A stretch of 53,402 bases of DNA from Ignavibacteria bacterium (lineage in GTDB: Bacteria; Bacteroidota; Ignavibacteria; Ignavibacteriales; Melioribacteraceae). The stretch covers positions 1 through 53,402 of the forward strand of contig JAAYAN010000066.1 of NCBI GenBank assembly GCA_012719345.1, given 5' to 3'. A program made the position numbers and the translations under genes. Within the stretch, counting starts at the first letter, position 1. Every line of letters begins with the position of its first letter. Positions 41,940-52,685 of this stretch are shown one piece after another. The notes below the pieces were generated by a model. The model was not told the origin of the DNA. It did no database searches and was given only the letters and a program-made list of their open reading frames with translations.

Positions 41940-44912
41940 ATGCATCGAAAAATTTTTTACTGTCTCTTACTTCTTTTGTTAATGCCGGTTTTATTGCTGG
42001 CAAGCACAAAAGGAAGAATTAAAGGTAAAGTTGTTGATCTTCAGACAAACGAACCTTTAGTTGGTGCAAACGTTCTTGTTATCGGTTCAAGCACAGGAGC
42101 TGCAACCGATGCAAGCGGAGAATTTGTGCTGCAAAACCTTGAAGCCGGGACTTATACCCTGAAAGCTTCATATCTCGGTTATCAGTCGATAACAATTTCT
42201 AATATAAGGGTAAATGCAGATCTTACTACAGATATAGATTTCCAACTGCCGGCAGAAGGAATTAATGTAGGTACTGTGGAAATCATAGCAAAAAGACCCC
42301 TTATACAAAAAGATAATACTAATAAAATTAGAATCACTTCAAGCGAAGATATTGCCGCTTTGCCTGTGAGAAGCGTTAACCAGATTATTGGATTAAGCGC
42401 GGGAGTTGTATTGCAGGATAATGCAGTTTTTATCCGCGGCGGACGTATTGATGAAGTTGGATTTTACCTTGAAGGAACTTCAATAAAAAATCCTATGACA
42501 GGAGGAAGAGGAATTACATTGTCGCAAGATGCAATTGAAGAAGTTCAGGTTCAATCCGGCGGTATGACTGCTGAATTCGGTAACGGAAATGCCGGTATTG
42601 TAAGACAGTAGCTTAAAACTGGAGGAGCTGAATTAAAAGCTAGTCTCGAATACATAACTGATAACATTACTTTTAAAAGTAAAAATAATGCTTATGATGG
42701 CGAAAAGCGTTTAGGCGCTTACTGGTATGGATATGATGAATTAAGCGCTGTTTTAAGCGGACCTATGCCGTATTTTGAAAACAGAGTGAAATTTTTCGCT
42801 AATTTTAATTATCAATTTAATAGAGACAACGATCCACAGCCTTATCCCGGTATCAATATCGGTAATATTGTATTTACAAATGGCGATAGTGCCAATTTTG
42901 TATATCCTGCAGGAGCTATTAAAGGAAACAGACGCGAATCATATTCGTATGCCGGTACTTTAAATATCGATCTTAATCCGGTTATAATCCGTTTATCCGG
43001 AACTTATGCCGACATTACATTTGATGATTACAGACCGACTTTACAAAGTATGTTTAACGACAGAATAGAAAAAGGCAAGCAATTTAACGGTTCCTTAAAC
43101 TTAAAATTAACTCACGTAATTGATAACGAAATGTTTTATGAGGTCTCTTTGGGTTACTTCTATATGGAAGGAAATACCAGAGATCCTTATCTTAAAGGAG
43201 ATTACTGGTCTTACGGAGATTCATTAGCCAATGCAAAATACGGTTTTAATGCGCAGCCTTCACGTTATGCCGCTCCTGTTGACTGGAGAATTTACACTTT
43301 CAATTTTACAAAACCGGGAACAGTAGTATCCAATTTTACAAAATTCGATAGAAGAAACTTTAACATTAACGCATCTTTAACTTATAATCCTAATAAAACA
43401 CACTCTTTGAAATTAGGAGGAGAGTTTATTCAATATACTATGAGAAATTGGAGTACAAGCGTATTGCAATCTTCACTTATTGGAACATATATGAACCAGC
43501 GCGCTTCGTATCCTGGACTTACTTCAAAAGAACTAAAAGAAACTATTTTACGCGGAAATAACGGTGGCGTAAACAATTACGGATATGATGTTTTAGGTGA
43601 AGAATATGACGGCAACGGATTTTACGCTCCGCATAAACCTATAATGGCAGCAGCATATATTCAGGATAAAATTGAATATCAGGATATTATTCTTAATCTT
43701 GGTTTAAGATGGGATTATATGGATGTTGATAACCTGCAGATGAAAAATCCTGCCAGACCATGGGAAAGTATTGATTTTGCTAACAATAACACGTTGCTTG
43801 AAAATGGTTGGGAAGCTACGCGTTCTTTCAGTTATGTAAGTCCCCGTATAGGAATATCTTTTCCTGTATCGGATAAAACAATGTTTCATGCACAGTTTGG
43901 TAAATTTGTTCAATATCCGCGGTTAGTAGATGTTTATCAGGGTTATCACAGAACAGCTTATGAAATCGGTCAGAATTTCTTCTTCGGATCCCCGACAGGA
44001 AGAAATATTGAACCTACCAAAACAACTCAATATGAAATCGGTTTTACTCAGCAGTTAACAGATTTTCTTTCATTTGATTTAACAGCTTATTATAAAGATG
44101 TTAAAGATCAGGTAGTGTTTGCAAAACAAGTACTAGATAAGGATAGTCCTGTTGCAGGGTTACGCGATTATAATACATTAGCAAACGGCGATTTTGCAAC
44201 TACAAAAGGATTTGAAGTAACCTTTACTATGAGAAGATATCAAAGATTGCAGATGAATGCAAACTTATCTTTCCAGGATGCACGCGGAACAGGATCTTAC
44301 CCGAATTCAAACAGAGGTATAATGGGTACGCCTGTTGAAAACAGATTTTTCCAGCCGGTTTATATTTCTCCTCTTGAATATAATAACGATTTAAGAGCAA
44401 ATTTAAACCTCGATTACCGTTTTGGCGTGAATGACGGCGGAAGTATCTTAGAACAGATGGGAGCTTCTTTACTGGTTGAATATTCAAGCGGACATCCTTT
44501 TACCAGAGGAACAGGCGGAATTGATTTGGAAGGCGATGCAAGAAACAGACAGCCTGTTGAACCATTAGGTGCATCAACAACTCCTTCAACTTTGCAATTC
44601 GATCTTAGAATTGATAAATCTTTTGATATTTACGATAAATTAAAAGCAAATGTTTATGTTCTGATTATCAATTTGTTCGATGCTAAAAATATCGAGAATG
44701 TTTTCCTCAGAACAGGTACAACTGACGATGACGGAGTAATTAACGATCCTTCCTTGCGTCCTGCCGGTTATGGAGCGGATTACGATGCTTTGTATAAAGC
44801 AATTAATGTTGATTATTACGAGCAATATCAGGCAGCAGGCGGATTGCAGACAGCGCCATATTTTTATGGGTCGCCTCGTCAAATCAGATTAGGAATTAAG
44901 CTTGAATATTAA
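41940..44912 (+). pseudogene. TonB-dependent receptor interrupted by one in-frame TAG
   Basis: From the ATG at 41940 (AGGAG upstream) to 44912 is a single reading frame of 990 codons interrupted only by a TAG at 42609-42611. It starts with a signal peptide and a carboxypeptidase-regulatory-like domain (KGKVVDLQTNEPLVGANVLVIGSS), then a plug domain ending AEFGNGNAGIVRQ, the TAG, LKTGGAELKASLEYITD and a full barrel ending IRLGIKLEY. The stop would remove the barrel. Either it is a recent null mutation, a sequence error, or it is read through. Neighbouring genes are T9SS and barrel genes. Confidence 0.8.
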
Positions 44913-44951
44913 TAAAATCTTGCTAATCAAGATGCTAAACAGGAGTTTAAT

Positions 44952-47900
44952 ATGATGAAAAAATTAAATAAAAGTATAAGGATCTTTTTTATTATATCTT
45001 TTGCAGTAGCTGTTTCGGTTAATGCTGAAGGCATAAGAGATAAAAAAGCTTCTCTTAATAAAAGTGCAGGAAGTCCTGCCCAAACAAAATTTAATATTAA
45101 TAACGTATCAACTTATTTTTCCAATAACGGCGATTCGGATTTAGACCCTGCCAGCAACAGCGGATTTATATTCCCGAAAGGAAGCAACAGAGGCGTATTC
45201 TTTGAATCCGGATTAGTTTGGGGTGGGAAAGTTGATAATAGTGTAAGAGTAGGAGGTTCTACTTATTCACAAGGATTGCAGGGAGGCAGAATAACAAATT
45301 CAGGTTTGCCTACAAATCAGCTTATTGCAGAAAATCCTTCAGAAAATCATGTAAGAATTTACCGTGTTAGAAGAGATTACAAAATCGGAATTTTAACACC
45401 GGAAGCTGTTGATGAAGGTGTTACTGTTGATGAAATATATGCACAGTATGAAAAAGACTGGAATGAGTGGCCGGCACAATACGGCGCTCCTTACGATGAC
45501 GTCGATTCAAATGGTGTATATGATCCAACAGTCGATATACCTGGTGTCCCAGGTGCAGACCAGACAATCTGGTATGTTGCAAACGACTTAAATACATCCT
45601 ATGTCTCTGGTTTATACGGTTCACCGCCGATGGGAATAGAAATGCAATTAACTGTTTGGGGATATAATCGAGGCGGAGCATTAGGTAACATGCTCTTCAG
45701 AAAATATCAAATAATCAATAAATCGAATAAAAATTTCGAAGATATGTATGTTGCAATGTGGTCTGACCCTGATTTAGGAGATGCAAACGATGACTATGCA
45801 GGATGCGATACAACTTTAAGTTTAGGTTTTATTTATAACGGACAATCTGCCGATCAGACTTATACTGACGGCAGAGTTCCTGCAGCAGGATTCGACTTCT
45901 TCCAAGGACCTTTAATTCAGGGTGAAGCAGGAGATAGTGCAATATTTAAGAATAAAAAAGTTTATGGAAAAAAGAATATGCCAATGACAGCATTTTTCTA
46001 TTTTATAAATTCTGATGCTATTTATTCCGATCCACCTTTAGGTGAATATCAAGGTACAACTGAAATGTATAATCTTTTGCAGGGAAAAATCGGTACTTCC
46101 GGTGATTTATTCCCTATTCCCGATGAAGTTGGCGGAGGTTTTACAACTCTTCCATTATCAGGTGATCCAAATAGCGGTACCGGATATATAGATGGTATAT
46201 TATATCCTCCAGGTGATAGAAGATTTGGTATGGCATCCGGACCATTTACAATGGCTGCCGGTGATACTCAGGAAGTTGTAGTAGCTCAAATTGCCGCTAG
46301 AGGTTCAAATTATATGTCTTCTGTTGAACTCTTAAAATCATATGATGAAGCTGCACAGAAGGCTTATGATAATTTCTTTAAATTACCTTCTCCGCCTAAC
46401 CCGCCCAAAGTATCTGTTACTGAAATGGATAATAGCATTATTCTCAATTGGGGAAAAGATTTAAAAAATGCTGAGTTAACAGAATCACAAGATGATCAAG
46501 GGTATAAATTTCAAGGATATAATATTTATCAACTACCTAATGCCTTTAATTTTGATGAGGCTCAAAGAATTTTCACATTTGATATTAACGATGGTGTTAA
46601 AACAATAGTTGGTGAAGAGGTTGACCCTGCAACTAGTGCAACAATTACTACCGTTCAGCAAACAGGAAGTGATAATGGAATTTCAAGATCTGTGAATATT
46701 ACAAACGATAAATTCAGCGGCAAACCTCTTGTTAACGGAAATAAATATTATTTTGCTGTAACAGCTTATAATTATAATGAAGATCCGTTAGCAGTACCAA
46801 ACAATTTGGAGAATACAATAGCTGTTGTTGAAGTTATACCTCAGGGACTTAATCCAGGTTATCGTTACGAAGGAGCTTATGGACAGAATATAGAAGTGAT
46901 ACACAATGGTCCTTCTGATGGCATAATTGAAGCAATTGTAGAAGATCCCAAAGAATTAACAGGAAAAACATATACAATATTTTTTGAAGAAATTGCAGAT
47001 ACAAATTCTGCATTGTATGGAAGCACTGTATGGGGGGCTTTTTCAGGAAATGATACTCTTATTAAAAGGCAACCTCAAATACCTTATGATAATAGTAATA
47101 GTTCAGCGCCTGTAATTGATGGGGTAAAAGTTGCTGTAAAAGGTCCCTCCCTTGGTTTTAAGAGTGTTTATGAAACAGATGCTTCAGATGCAGTTGTTGA
47201 TCCAAGTGTATCAATTTTAACACCTAGTCTTGGATCAACAGGTTATATACTTAGTCATCGTTTACATGTTTCTGGCTCAGCAGGCAGAACTTGGGATCGA
47301 TTTGAACAATGGGGTATGGATGATGTAATCATTGATTTCTCAGAAACATCTTTAGCTTGGGACTACATAAATGAAACTATTCAAGTAGACACAAGTACTT
47401 TGCAGCCTATTAGAATTCCTTATTCAGTATATAGGGTTAAATTTCCTTCTGGTGAAAAAATAAGGTTATTTGCAGGTTTTTACGACATTGATGGAGATGG
47501 CACTTGGAATATGCCGAAGGATGGAGATGAATATATTTGGGTAGATGTTTATGGACCTTGTTATGAATCTATTTTTGCATGGCAGGGATATGATGCTAAT
47601 GGTAATGAGATTCAATATAATCCAGCAAATGATGCTCAATATGTTGAAGAAAACAACCTCTATACTTCTGCGAATACTACTTTCGGAGATGCAACAGGTG
47701 AGTTTATATACCCATTTTTAACCGAAACATTTTTCTGTATGTATCTTACAAATGCAACACCTCCGTTTGGGAACAAGATAGTAATATCTACAAACAAAGC
47801 AAATACAAATGCAGACCAATTTACCTTTACAGCTCCAACTTCCGGATATGATGCTGAGTTGGCAAAAGAAGATGTTAAGAAAATTAACGTTTATCCTAAT

Positions 47901-48191
47901 CCGTACTATGCTGTTAATCCAGAAGAAATAAATAAATACGAAAGATTTGTTACATTCACTCATTTACCGCGCAAAGCAAATATTAAAATATTTAACCTTG
48001 CGGGACAATTAGTTAGAAGTATTCAAAAAGAAAATAATTCGCAGTTTGCAAAATGGGATTTGAAGAACGATTCAGGTTTACCAGCTGCCAGCGGTATGTA
48101 CATTGCTCATATAGATTTACCAGAAATCGGTAAATCTGTAATTGTAAAACTGTCGATTATTCAGGAACAGCAGATTTTGGATAGATTCTAA
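44952..48191 (+). CDS. Secreted protein with T9SS C-terminal sorting domain
   Basis: This 1079-residue protein has a signal peptide (IRIFFIISFAVAVSVNAEG) and a large beta-rich body with Asp/Gly-rich loops (YDDVDSNGVYDPTVDIPG, DIDGDGTWNMPKDGDEY). A fibronectin-III-like part starts near 480 (PPNPPKVSVTEMDNSIILNWG). The last 95 residues form the Por-secretion type A domain: INVYPNPYY, IKIFNLAGQLVRSI, WDLKNDSGLPAASGMYIAHI. Such domains direct export through T9SS. No catalytic motif is seen; the body resembles adhesin-like cargo. It follows the receptor by 39 nt. Confidence 0.82.
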   Translation: MMKKLNKSIRIFFIISFAVAVSVNAEGIRDKKASLNKSAGSPAQTKFNINNVSTYFSNNGDSDLDPASNSGFIFPKGSNRGVFFESGLVWGGKVDNSVRVGGSTYSQGLQGGRITNSGLPTNQLIAENPSENHVRIYRVRRDYKIGILTPEAVDEGVTVDEIYAQYEKDWNEWPAQYGAPYDDVDSNGVYDPTVDIPGVPGADQTIWYVANDLNTSYVSGLYGSPPMGIEMQLTVWGYNRGGALGNMLFRKYQIINKSNKNFEDMYVAMWSDPDLGDANDDYAGCDTTLSLGFIYNGQSADQTYTDGRVPAAGFDFFQGPLIQGEAGDSAIFKNKKVYGKKNMPMTAFFYFINSDAIYSDPPLGEYQGTTEMYNLLQGKIGTSGDLFPIPDEVGGGFTTLPLSGDPNSGTGYIDGILYPPGDRRFGMASGPFTMAAGDTQEVVVAQIAARGSNYMSSVELLKSYDEAAQKAYDNFFKLPSPPNPPKVSVTEMDNSIILNWGKDLKNAELTESQDDQGYKFQGYNIYQLPNAFNFDEAQRIFTFDINDGVKTIVGEEVDPATSATITTVQQTGSDNGISRSVNITNDKFSGKPLVNGNKYYFAVTAYNYNEDPLAVPNNLENTIAVVEVIPQGLNPGYRYEGAYGQNIEVIHNGPSDGIIEAIVEDPKELTGKTYTIFFEEIADTNSALYGSTVWGAFSGNDTLIKRQPQIPYDNSNSSAPVIDGVKVAVKGPSLGFKSVYETDASDAVVDPSVSILTPSLGSTGYILSHRLHVSGSAGRTWDRFEQWGMDDVIIDFSETSLAWDYINETIQVDTSTLQPIRIPYSVYRVKFPSGEKIRLFAGFYDIDGDGTWNMPKDGDEYIWVDVYGPCYESIFAWQGYDANGNEIQYNPANDAQYVEENNLYTSANTTFGDATGEFIYPFLTETFFCMYLTNATPPFGNKIVISTNKANTNADQFTFTAPTSGYDAELAKEDVKKINVYPNPYYAVNPEEINKYERFVTFTHLPRKANIKIFNLAGQLVRSIQKENNSQFAKWDLKNDSGLPAASGMYIAHIDLPEIGKSVIVKLSIIQEQQILDRF

Positions 48192-48217
48192 TTAAATAAT
48201 AGTTTAGGAGAAATAAA

Positions 48218-49243
48218 ATGAAACATATAAAATTATTGACATTACTATTTGTCCTTATTTCTGCTGTAAATATATTTGCAAGCGGCGGAAAAAGGAACGG
48301 TACAGCCGGAGCTGCAACGCTTTTAATACCGGTTGGTGCCAGAGGAGTAGCAATGGGCGGTTCTACCCTTGTTAACTCTGTCGGTGTGGAATCGATGTAT
48401 TGGAACCCGGCAAACCTTGCCAGAAGTGAAAACTCAACAAGCCTTTTTATATCGCATATGACCTATTTAGCTGATATAAATGTAGAGTATGGAGCTCTTG
48501 GTGTAAATCTTGGAAGTTTCGGATCGTTGGGAATTGATATTAAGGCCTTAAAAGTCGGTGATATTCTGATAACAGATACACAAAATCCTGACGGAACAGG
48601 TGCAACATACAATCCTTCTGTTACAGTTATAGGTTTAACATATGCCCGTGAATTAAATGACAGAATAGCTGTTGGTGTTACTATAAATTATATAGATGAA
48701 ACTATAGACCGTGTGAGCGCTTCAGGTATTTCATTTAATGCGGGTGTTTCATATATTAATTTTGCAAACATTGACGGTTTATCTTTTGCAGTAACAATGA
48801 AAAACCAGGGGCCTGAAATGAAATATGAAGGATCGGGTTTGAGAATTGATGCTACTGCCGATGATCTTAAACGCGGAAAACAGTCATATCTTGCTGATGC
48901 TGCCAGTTTCGAATTACCTTCTTCTCTTGAGTTCGGCGTTGGTTATAAATATGCATTAGATACCCAGAATGAAGTTAATGTTTCGGGTGTTTTTCAAAAC
49001 AATAACTTCTGGAGCGATGAATATAAAATAGGCGCCGAATATGGTTTCGACAATATGTTCTTTGCCCGCGTGGGATATGATTTTGCTCCCGATGTTGATA
49101 AAGAAGCACATATTTACGGTTTTGCAGCAGGCTTTGGTATAAACTACGAATCCAACGGTTTTGCAGCAAAATTTGATTATGCTTACAGACAAACAGAAGT
49201 GTTTGACGGCAACCACGTATTTTCAATATTACTAGGATTATAA
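48218..49243 (+). CDS. PorV/PorQ-family outer-membrane protein
   Basis: This 341-residue protein has a signal peptide (KLLTLLFVLISAVNIFASGG) and the family start GTAGAATLLIPVGARGVAMGGS with SVGVESMYWNPANLA, then repeated strands to the final FSILLGL. PorV is a 14-stranded barrel needed for T9SS cargo handover, and members of this UPF0164-like family occur as many paralogues. It comes 26 nt after the T9SS-CTD gene, so the pair may be a cargo with its own shuttle. A strong terminator follows. Confidence 0.85.
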   Translation: MKHIKLLTLLFVLISAVNIFASGGKRNGTAGAATLLIPVGARGVAMGGSTLVNSVGVESMYWNPANLARSENSTSLFISHMTYLADINVEYGALGVNLGSFGSLGIDIKALKVGDILITDTQNPDGTGATYNPSVTVIGLTYARELNDRIAVGVTINYIDETIDRVSASGISFNAGVSYINFANIDGLSFAVTMKNQGPEMKYEGSGLRIDATADDLKRGKQSYLADAASFELPSSLEFGVGYKYALDTQNEVNVSGVFQNNNFWSDEYKIGAEYGFDNMFFARVGYDFAPDVDKEAHIYGFAAGFGINYESNGFAAKFDYAYRQTEVFDGNHVFSILLGL

Positions 49244-49249
49244 TTACTT

Positions 49250-49283
49250 AAAGAAACCCGGTTAAAATGCCGGGTTTCTTTTT
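49250..49283 (+). terminator. Rho-independent terminator after the PorV-like gene
   Basis: AAAGAAACCCGG (49250-49261), loop of 8 nt, CCGGGTTTCTTT (49270-49281), then more T. A perfect 12-bp stem. Confidence 0.9.
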
Positions 49284-49377
49284 CCAAAATAAACATTCCT
49301 TTTATTCCTTTTTGAAATATCTTCCGCAATTAGTATAATTGGTTTTAAGATTATTTTCTTTCACTAGAGGAATTCCA

Positions 49378-50751
49378 ATGAAACGTCTTTTTTTTATTAT
49401 GCTGTTAATTATGCTTGAATTCTTGCAAGCTCAAGCTAAAATGAATTTTGAAGTTGATTACGCAAAATTCAAATATGATTCTGTTTCAAATTTTGTTGAA
49501 GTTTATTACTTAGTAGACGCATCGGTACTGACTCCTAAACCCGACAGTTCGGGTTTCCTTTCGCAGGCTGTGTTGAATTTTGTTATTTTTAATCCTGTTA
49601 CAAAAGATACAATTGCAGGAAACAGTTATAAGTATGAAAAGTTTTATAACGACTCAACTGAATTAAGAGCTCCGAACCAATCGCAATTAGGTTTGCTTTC
49701 ATATGCAGTTCCTTTAGGGAAATACACATTAGAGGCAACAATATATGATGCAAATAATTTAAAAAAATGGCAGAAAAAAACACAAGAAATTATAATAGAA
49801 AACTTCGAATCGGCTTATGTAAAGGTAAGCGATATTGAATTAGCTGTAAATATTAAACAAATGGATGAACAACAAAAGTCTATTTTCTATAAAAATTCCT
49901 ACGAGGTTTTACCAAATCCTTCGGGTTTATATACCGATAATTCGCCTGTATTATTTTATTATTCCGAAATTTATAACCTTAAAAGTCTTGCTGATACCTC
50001 TTACTTAATAACAAAAAGCCTGTTTAACAGCAGAAATCAAAAAATGACATCTCAGTCAAAGAGTGTTCGTTCAGATGTTAATTCAATAGTTGATGTAGGA
50101 CTTTTTCAATTAAAAAATTATCCGACAGATAAATATTATATAATGATTGAAATTACAGATCCGGTAACGCGACGTATTTCTTCTTCAGTAAGAAGTTTTA
50201 TTTTATATAATCCCAATGTAAAGGATTCAGTTGTTGCTTATAATGTTTCAGGAACATATATGCAATCGGAATTTGTAAATATGAGCGAGGAAGAATGCGA
50301 TTTAATGTTCGATCAATGCAAATATATTGCCGTTGAAAATGAGACTGATGAATATAAATCTTTAAGAACTGAAGAATCGAAAAAGGAATATATGTATAAT
50401 TTTTGGTTAAAAAGAGATCCAAACCCTGGTACAATGATTAACGAATTAAAAAGCGATTATATGCAAAGAGTTGATTTTGTAAACAGAAATTACGGTAATT
50501 TTAACAGTGCCGGATACAAAAGCGACAGAGGAAGGATTTATCTCATATACGGAGCTCCCGATGATATTGAAAGATATCCGAATGAAAAAGATAAAAAACC
50601 ATACGAAATATGGACATACCAGTCGATTGAAGGTGGAGTTTACTTTGTTTTTGCAGATGTAAGGGGAATATCGCGCTATGAACTTATGCACTCAACAAAA
50701 AACGGTGAGATGAAAGACCCTGAATGGGAAAGAAGAATAGCTACAGAATAA
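49378..50751 (+). CDS. GWxTD-domain protein
   Basis: The ATG at 49378 follows AGAGGAATTCC; a longer frame from 49339 is unlikely. The 457-residue product has a signal peptide (KRLFFIMLLIMLEFLQAQA), a beta-rich body and a C-terminal GWxTD-like domain: YMQRVDFVNRNYGNF, GYKSDRGRIYLIYGAPDDIERYP and KPYEIWTYQSIEGGVYFVFAD. The name-giving GW is GY here. The family is found in Bacteroidota and Ignavibacteria and is of unknown function, probably in the envelope. It precedes an LpxL-like gene. Confidence 0.85.
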   Translation: MKRLFFIMLLIMLEFLQAQAKMNFEVDYAKFKYDSVSNFVEVYYLVDASVLTPKPDSSGFLSQAVLNFVIFNPVTKDTIAGNSYKYEKFYNDSTELRAPNQSQLGLLSYAVPLGKYTLEATIYDANNLKKWQKKTQEIIIENFESAYVKVSDIELAVNIKQMDEQQKSIFYKNSYEVLPNPSGLYTDNSPVLFYYSEIYNLKSLADTSYLITKSLFNSRNQKMTSQSKSVRSDVNSIVDVGLFQLKNYPTDKYYIMIEITDPVTRRISSSVRSFILYNPNVKDSVVAYNVSGTYMQSEFVNMSEEECDLMFDQCKYIAVENETDEYKSLRTEESKKEYMYNFWLKRDPNPGTMINELKSDYMQRVDFVNRNYGNFNSAGYKSDRGRIYLIYGAPDDIERYPNEKDKKPYEIWTYQSIEGGVYFVFADVRGISRYELMHSTKNGEMKDPEWERRIATE

Positions 50752-50754
50752 GGA

Positions 50755-51630
50755 ATGTCTTTCAATAAAAATAAAATAGAGTTTTTAATTTTTAAGTTGT
50801 TAGAGTTTTTCAGTAGTATATTCGGACTGAAAAACTCTTATATCATAGGAACAATTGTAGGATTAACTTTCTGTTATTTAATCCCGGTCAGAAAAAAAAC
50901 TGTTTACAGCAATCTGCAAAAAGCTTTTCCTGAGTACGAAAAGAAAAAAATCAAAAAACTAATCAGGGCAAATTATATCAGCATCGGAACCCTTTTTGCT
51001 GAAATTATGTGTGTTCCTCGCTGTACCGAAAGAGAAATATTCGAAAAGTTTGAAGCAGATAGAGAGCTTATGATTAAAAATTTCACTCACGATAAAGGGG
51101 TGATTTTGTTAACCGGGCATTTCGGTAATTGGGAGCTTGGGGCAATTTTAACCGGCTTGATTTTACAAAAAAGTATAAATGTTTTGGCAAAACCACAAAG
51201 GAACGGCTATATAACAGATTGGCTTAAAGAAATGAGAGGAAAATTCGGTAACAAATCAGTTATGCTGGGCACTTCTGTGCGCGAATTATATTCGTTACTG
51301 AAAAAAGGAGAAATTGCAGGTGTTGTTGGCGATCAGCGCGGACCGATTGAAGGTATGAGAGTAAATTATTTCGGTTACGAAACAGCAGTTTACTCTGGTG
51401 TTGCAGAAATAGCAGTTAAAACTGAAAGTAAAATAGTGCTTTGTTTTGTTGTAAGAAAACCAAATAAAAAATACACTCTCGAAATGGAAGAGATCGATTA
51501 TAAAAATTTTACCGGCACTTCGGAAGATAAAGTAAAAATGATTAATGTTCAGTATTTTTCAATTTTAGAAAAATATGTAAGGCTTTATCCCAGTCAATGG
51601 TTCTGGATGCATAAGATTTGGAAATACTGA
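50755..51630 (+). CDS. Lipid A acyltransferase, LpxL/HtrB type
   Basis: This 291-residue protein has the catalytic Hx4E motif as LTGHFGNWELG (about residues 120-130), and GVVGDQRGPIEGMRVNYFGYETAVYSGVAEIAVKTESKIV, the second conserved block. One membrane segment lies near residue 25-45. It adds a secondary acyl chain to the lipid A precursor at the inner membrane. It begins 3 nt after the GWxTD gene and ends one base before the GT9 gene. Confidence 0.88.
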   Translation: MSFNKNKIEFLIFKLLEFFSSIFGLKNSYIIGTIVGLTFCYLIPVRKKTVYSNLQKAFPEYEKKKIKKLIRANYISIGTLFAEIMCVPRCTEREIFEKFEADRELMIKNFTHDKGVILLTGHFGNWELGAILTGLILQKSINVLAKPQRNGYITDWLKEMRGKFGNKSVMLGTSVRELYSLLKKGEIAGVVGDQRGPIEGMRVNYFGYETAVYSGVAEIAVKTESKIVLCFVVRKPNKKYTLEMEEIDYKNFTGTSEDKVKMINVQYFSILEKYVRLYPSQWFWMHKIWKY

Positions 51631-51631
51631 A

Positions 51632-52645
51632 ATGAAAAGAATTTTAGTTTTACAGACTGCGTTTCCGGGTGATGCAATTTTAACTTTGCCTTTAATTCAA
51701 AAGATATTTGAAAAATACGAAAAACCTGAGATCGATGTCATATGTATTCCGGCTTCAGCTGATATTTTTAAGGCTTCACCTAAAGTAAATTCAGTGTTGA
51801 TTCTTGATAAAAAAAATACTGAAAAAAGCTTATTCAGTCTTTTAGGTTTTTCTAAAAAGATAAGAAAAAATAAATATGATATATTATTCTCTCCGCACAG
51901 ATCATTTCGCAGCGGAATTATATGCTTTTTTTCTTTTATTCCCGAAAGAATATCTTTTGATAATGCAAGTATAAAGGAAGCATATACTAAAGTTGTAAAA
52001 TACCGGAAAGATTTGCACGAAGTCCAAAGGAATTTATCGCTTTTGAACACCGAAGCATTATCAGATTTTCCGGAAATATTACCGGAAATTGTTGCAAGCA
52101 GTGAATGCAAGGCAAAAATACAAACTATACTTGGTAAAATTAAAAGTGAAGAAATTGTTATTGTTGCGCCGGGTAGTGTTTGGGAAACAAAAAAATATCC
52201 CGAGGAGTATTTTAAAACGATTATCGAATATTTAATAAAAAAGGGCAAAACTGTTATAGCAGCAGGTTCTTCAAACGACAAAGACTTGTGCGGCAGACTT
52301 TCGGAAGACAAAAATAATTATTTCAATTTAGCCGGAGAATTAACAATTCCTGAAACTGTTGAACTTATGCGGTATGCCAGTCTTGTAATCTGCAACGACA
52401 GCGCACCGGCACATATGGCAGTTTCGGCAAATCAAAAAGTATTAACAATATATTGTTCAACAATTAAAGATTTCGGTTTTTATCCCTATACTTCTAAAAG
52501 CAGCATTATAAGTTATAACGAAATTGACTGCAAACCCTGCGGAATTCACGGTCATAAAAAGTGTCCTTTAGGGCATTTTAATTGCGGGAAATTATTATTA
52601 CCTGAAAAAGTTATTGAAAAGATTAAAGAAATTTTGGCATGTTAA
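51632..52645 (+). CDS. Glycosyltransferase family 9 (heptosyltransferase-like)
   Basis: This 337-residue GT-B enzyme has the N-terminal ILVLQTAFPGDAILTLPLIQ of the ADP-heptose:LPS heptosyltransferase family, VIVAPGSVWETKKYPEEYF in the donor domain and CNDSAPAHMAVSANQKVLTIY as the final family signature. It probably adds heptose or a related sugar to the LPS core. It follows the acyltransferase gene with only one base between, so the two lipid A/core genes form an operon. The donor sugar is not certain. Confidence 0.9.
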   Translation: MKRILVLQTAFPGDAILTLPLIQKIFEKYEKPEIDVICIPASADIFKASPKVNSVLILDKKNTEKSLFSLLGFSKKIRKNKYDILFSPHRSFRSGIICFFSFIPERISFDNASIKEAYTKVVKYRKDLHEVQRNLSLLNTEALSDFPEILPEIVASSECKAKIQTILGKIKSEEIVIVAPGSVWETKKYPEEYFKTIIEYLIKKGKTVIAAGSSNDKDLCGRLSEDKNNYFNLAGELTIPETVELMRYASLVICNDSAPAHMAVSANQKVLTIYCSTIKDFGFYPYTSKSSIISYNEIDCKPCGIHGHKKCPLGHFNCGKLLLPEKVIEKIKEILAC

Positions 52646-52685
52646 CAAAAAAATCATTTAAATTAGACTTTAAAAAAACTTTATA

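Noticed and set aside
42609-42611. Genome-wide recoding of TAG
   Set aside because: TAG ends several other intact genes in the window (for example at 28491-28493 and 32758-32760).
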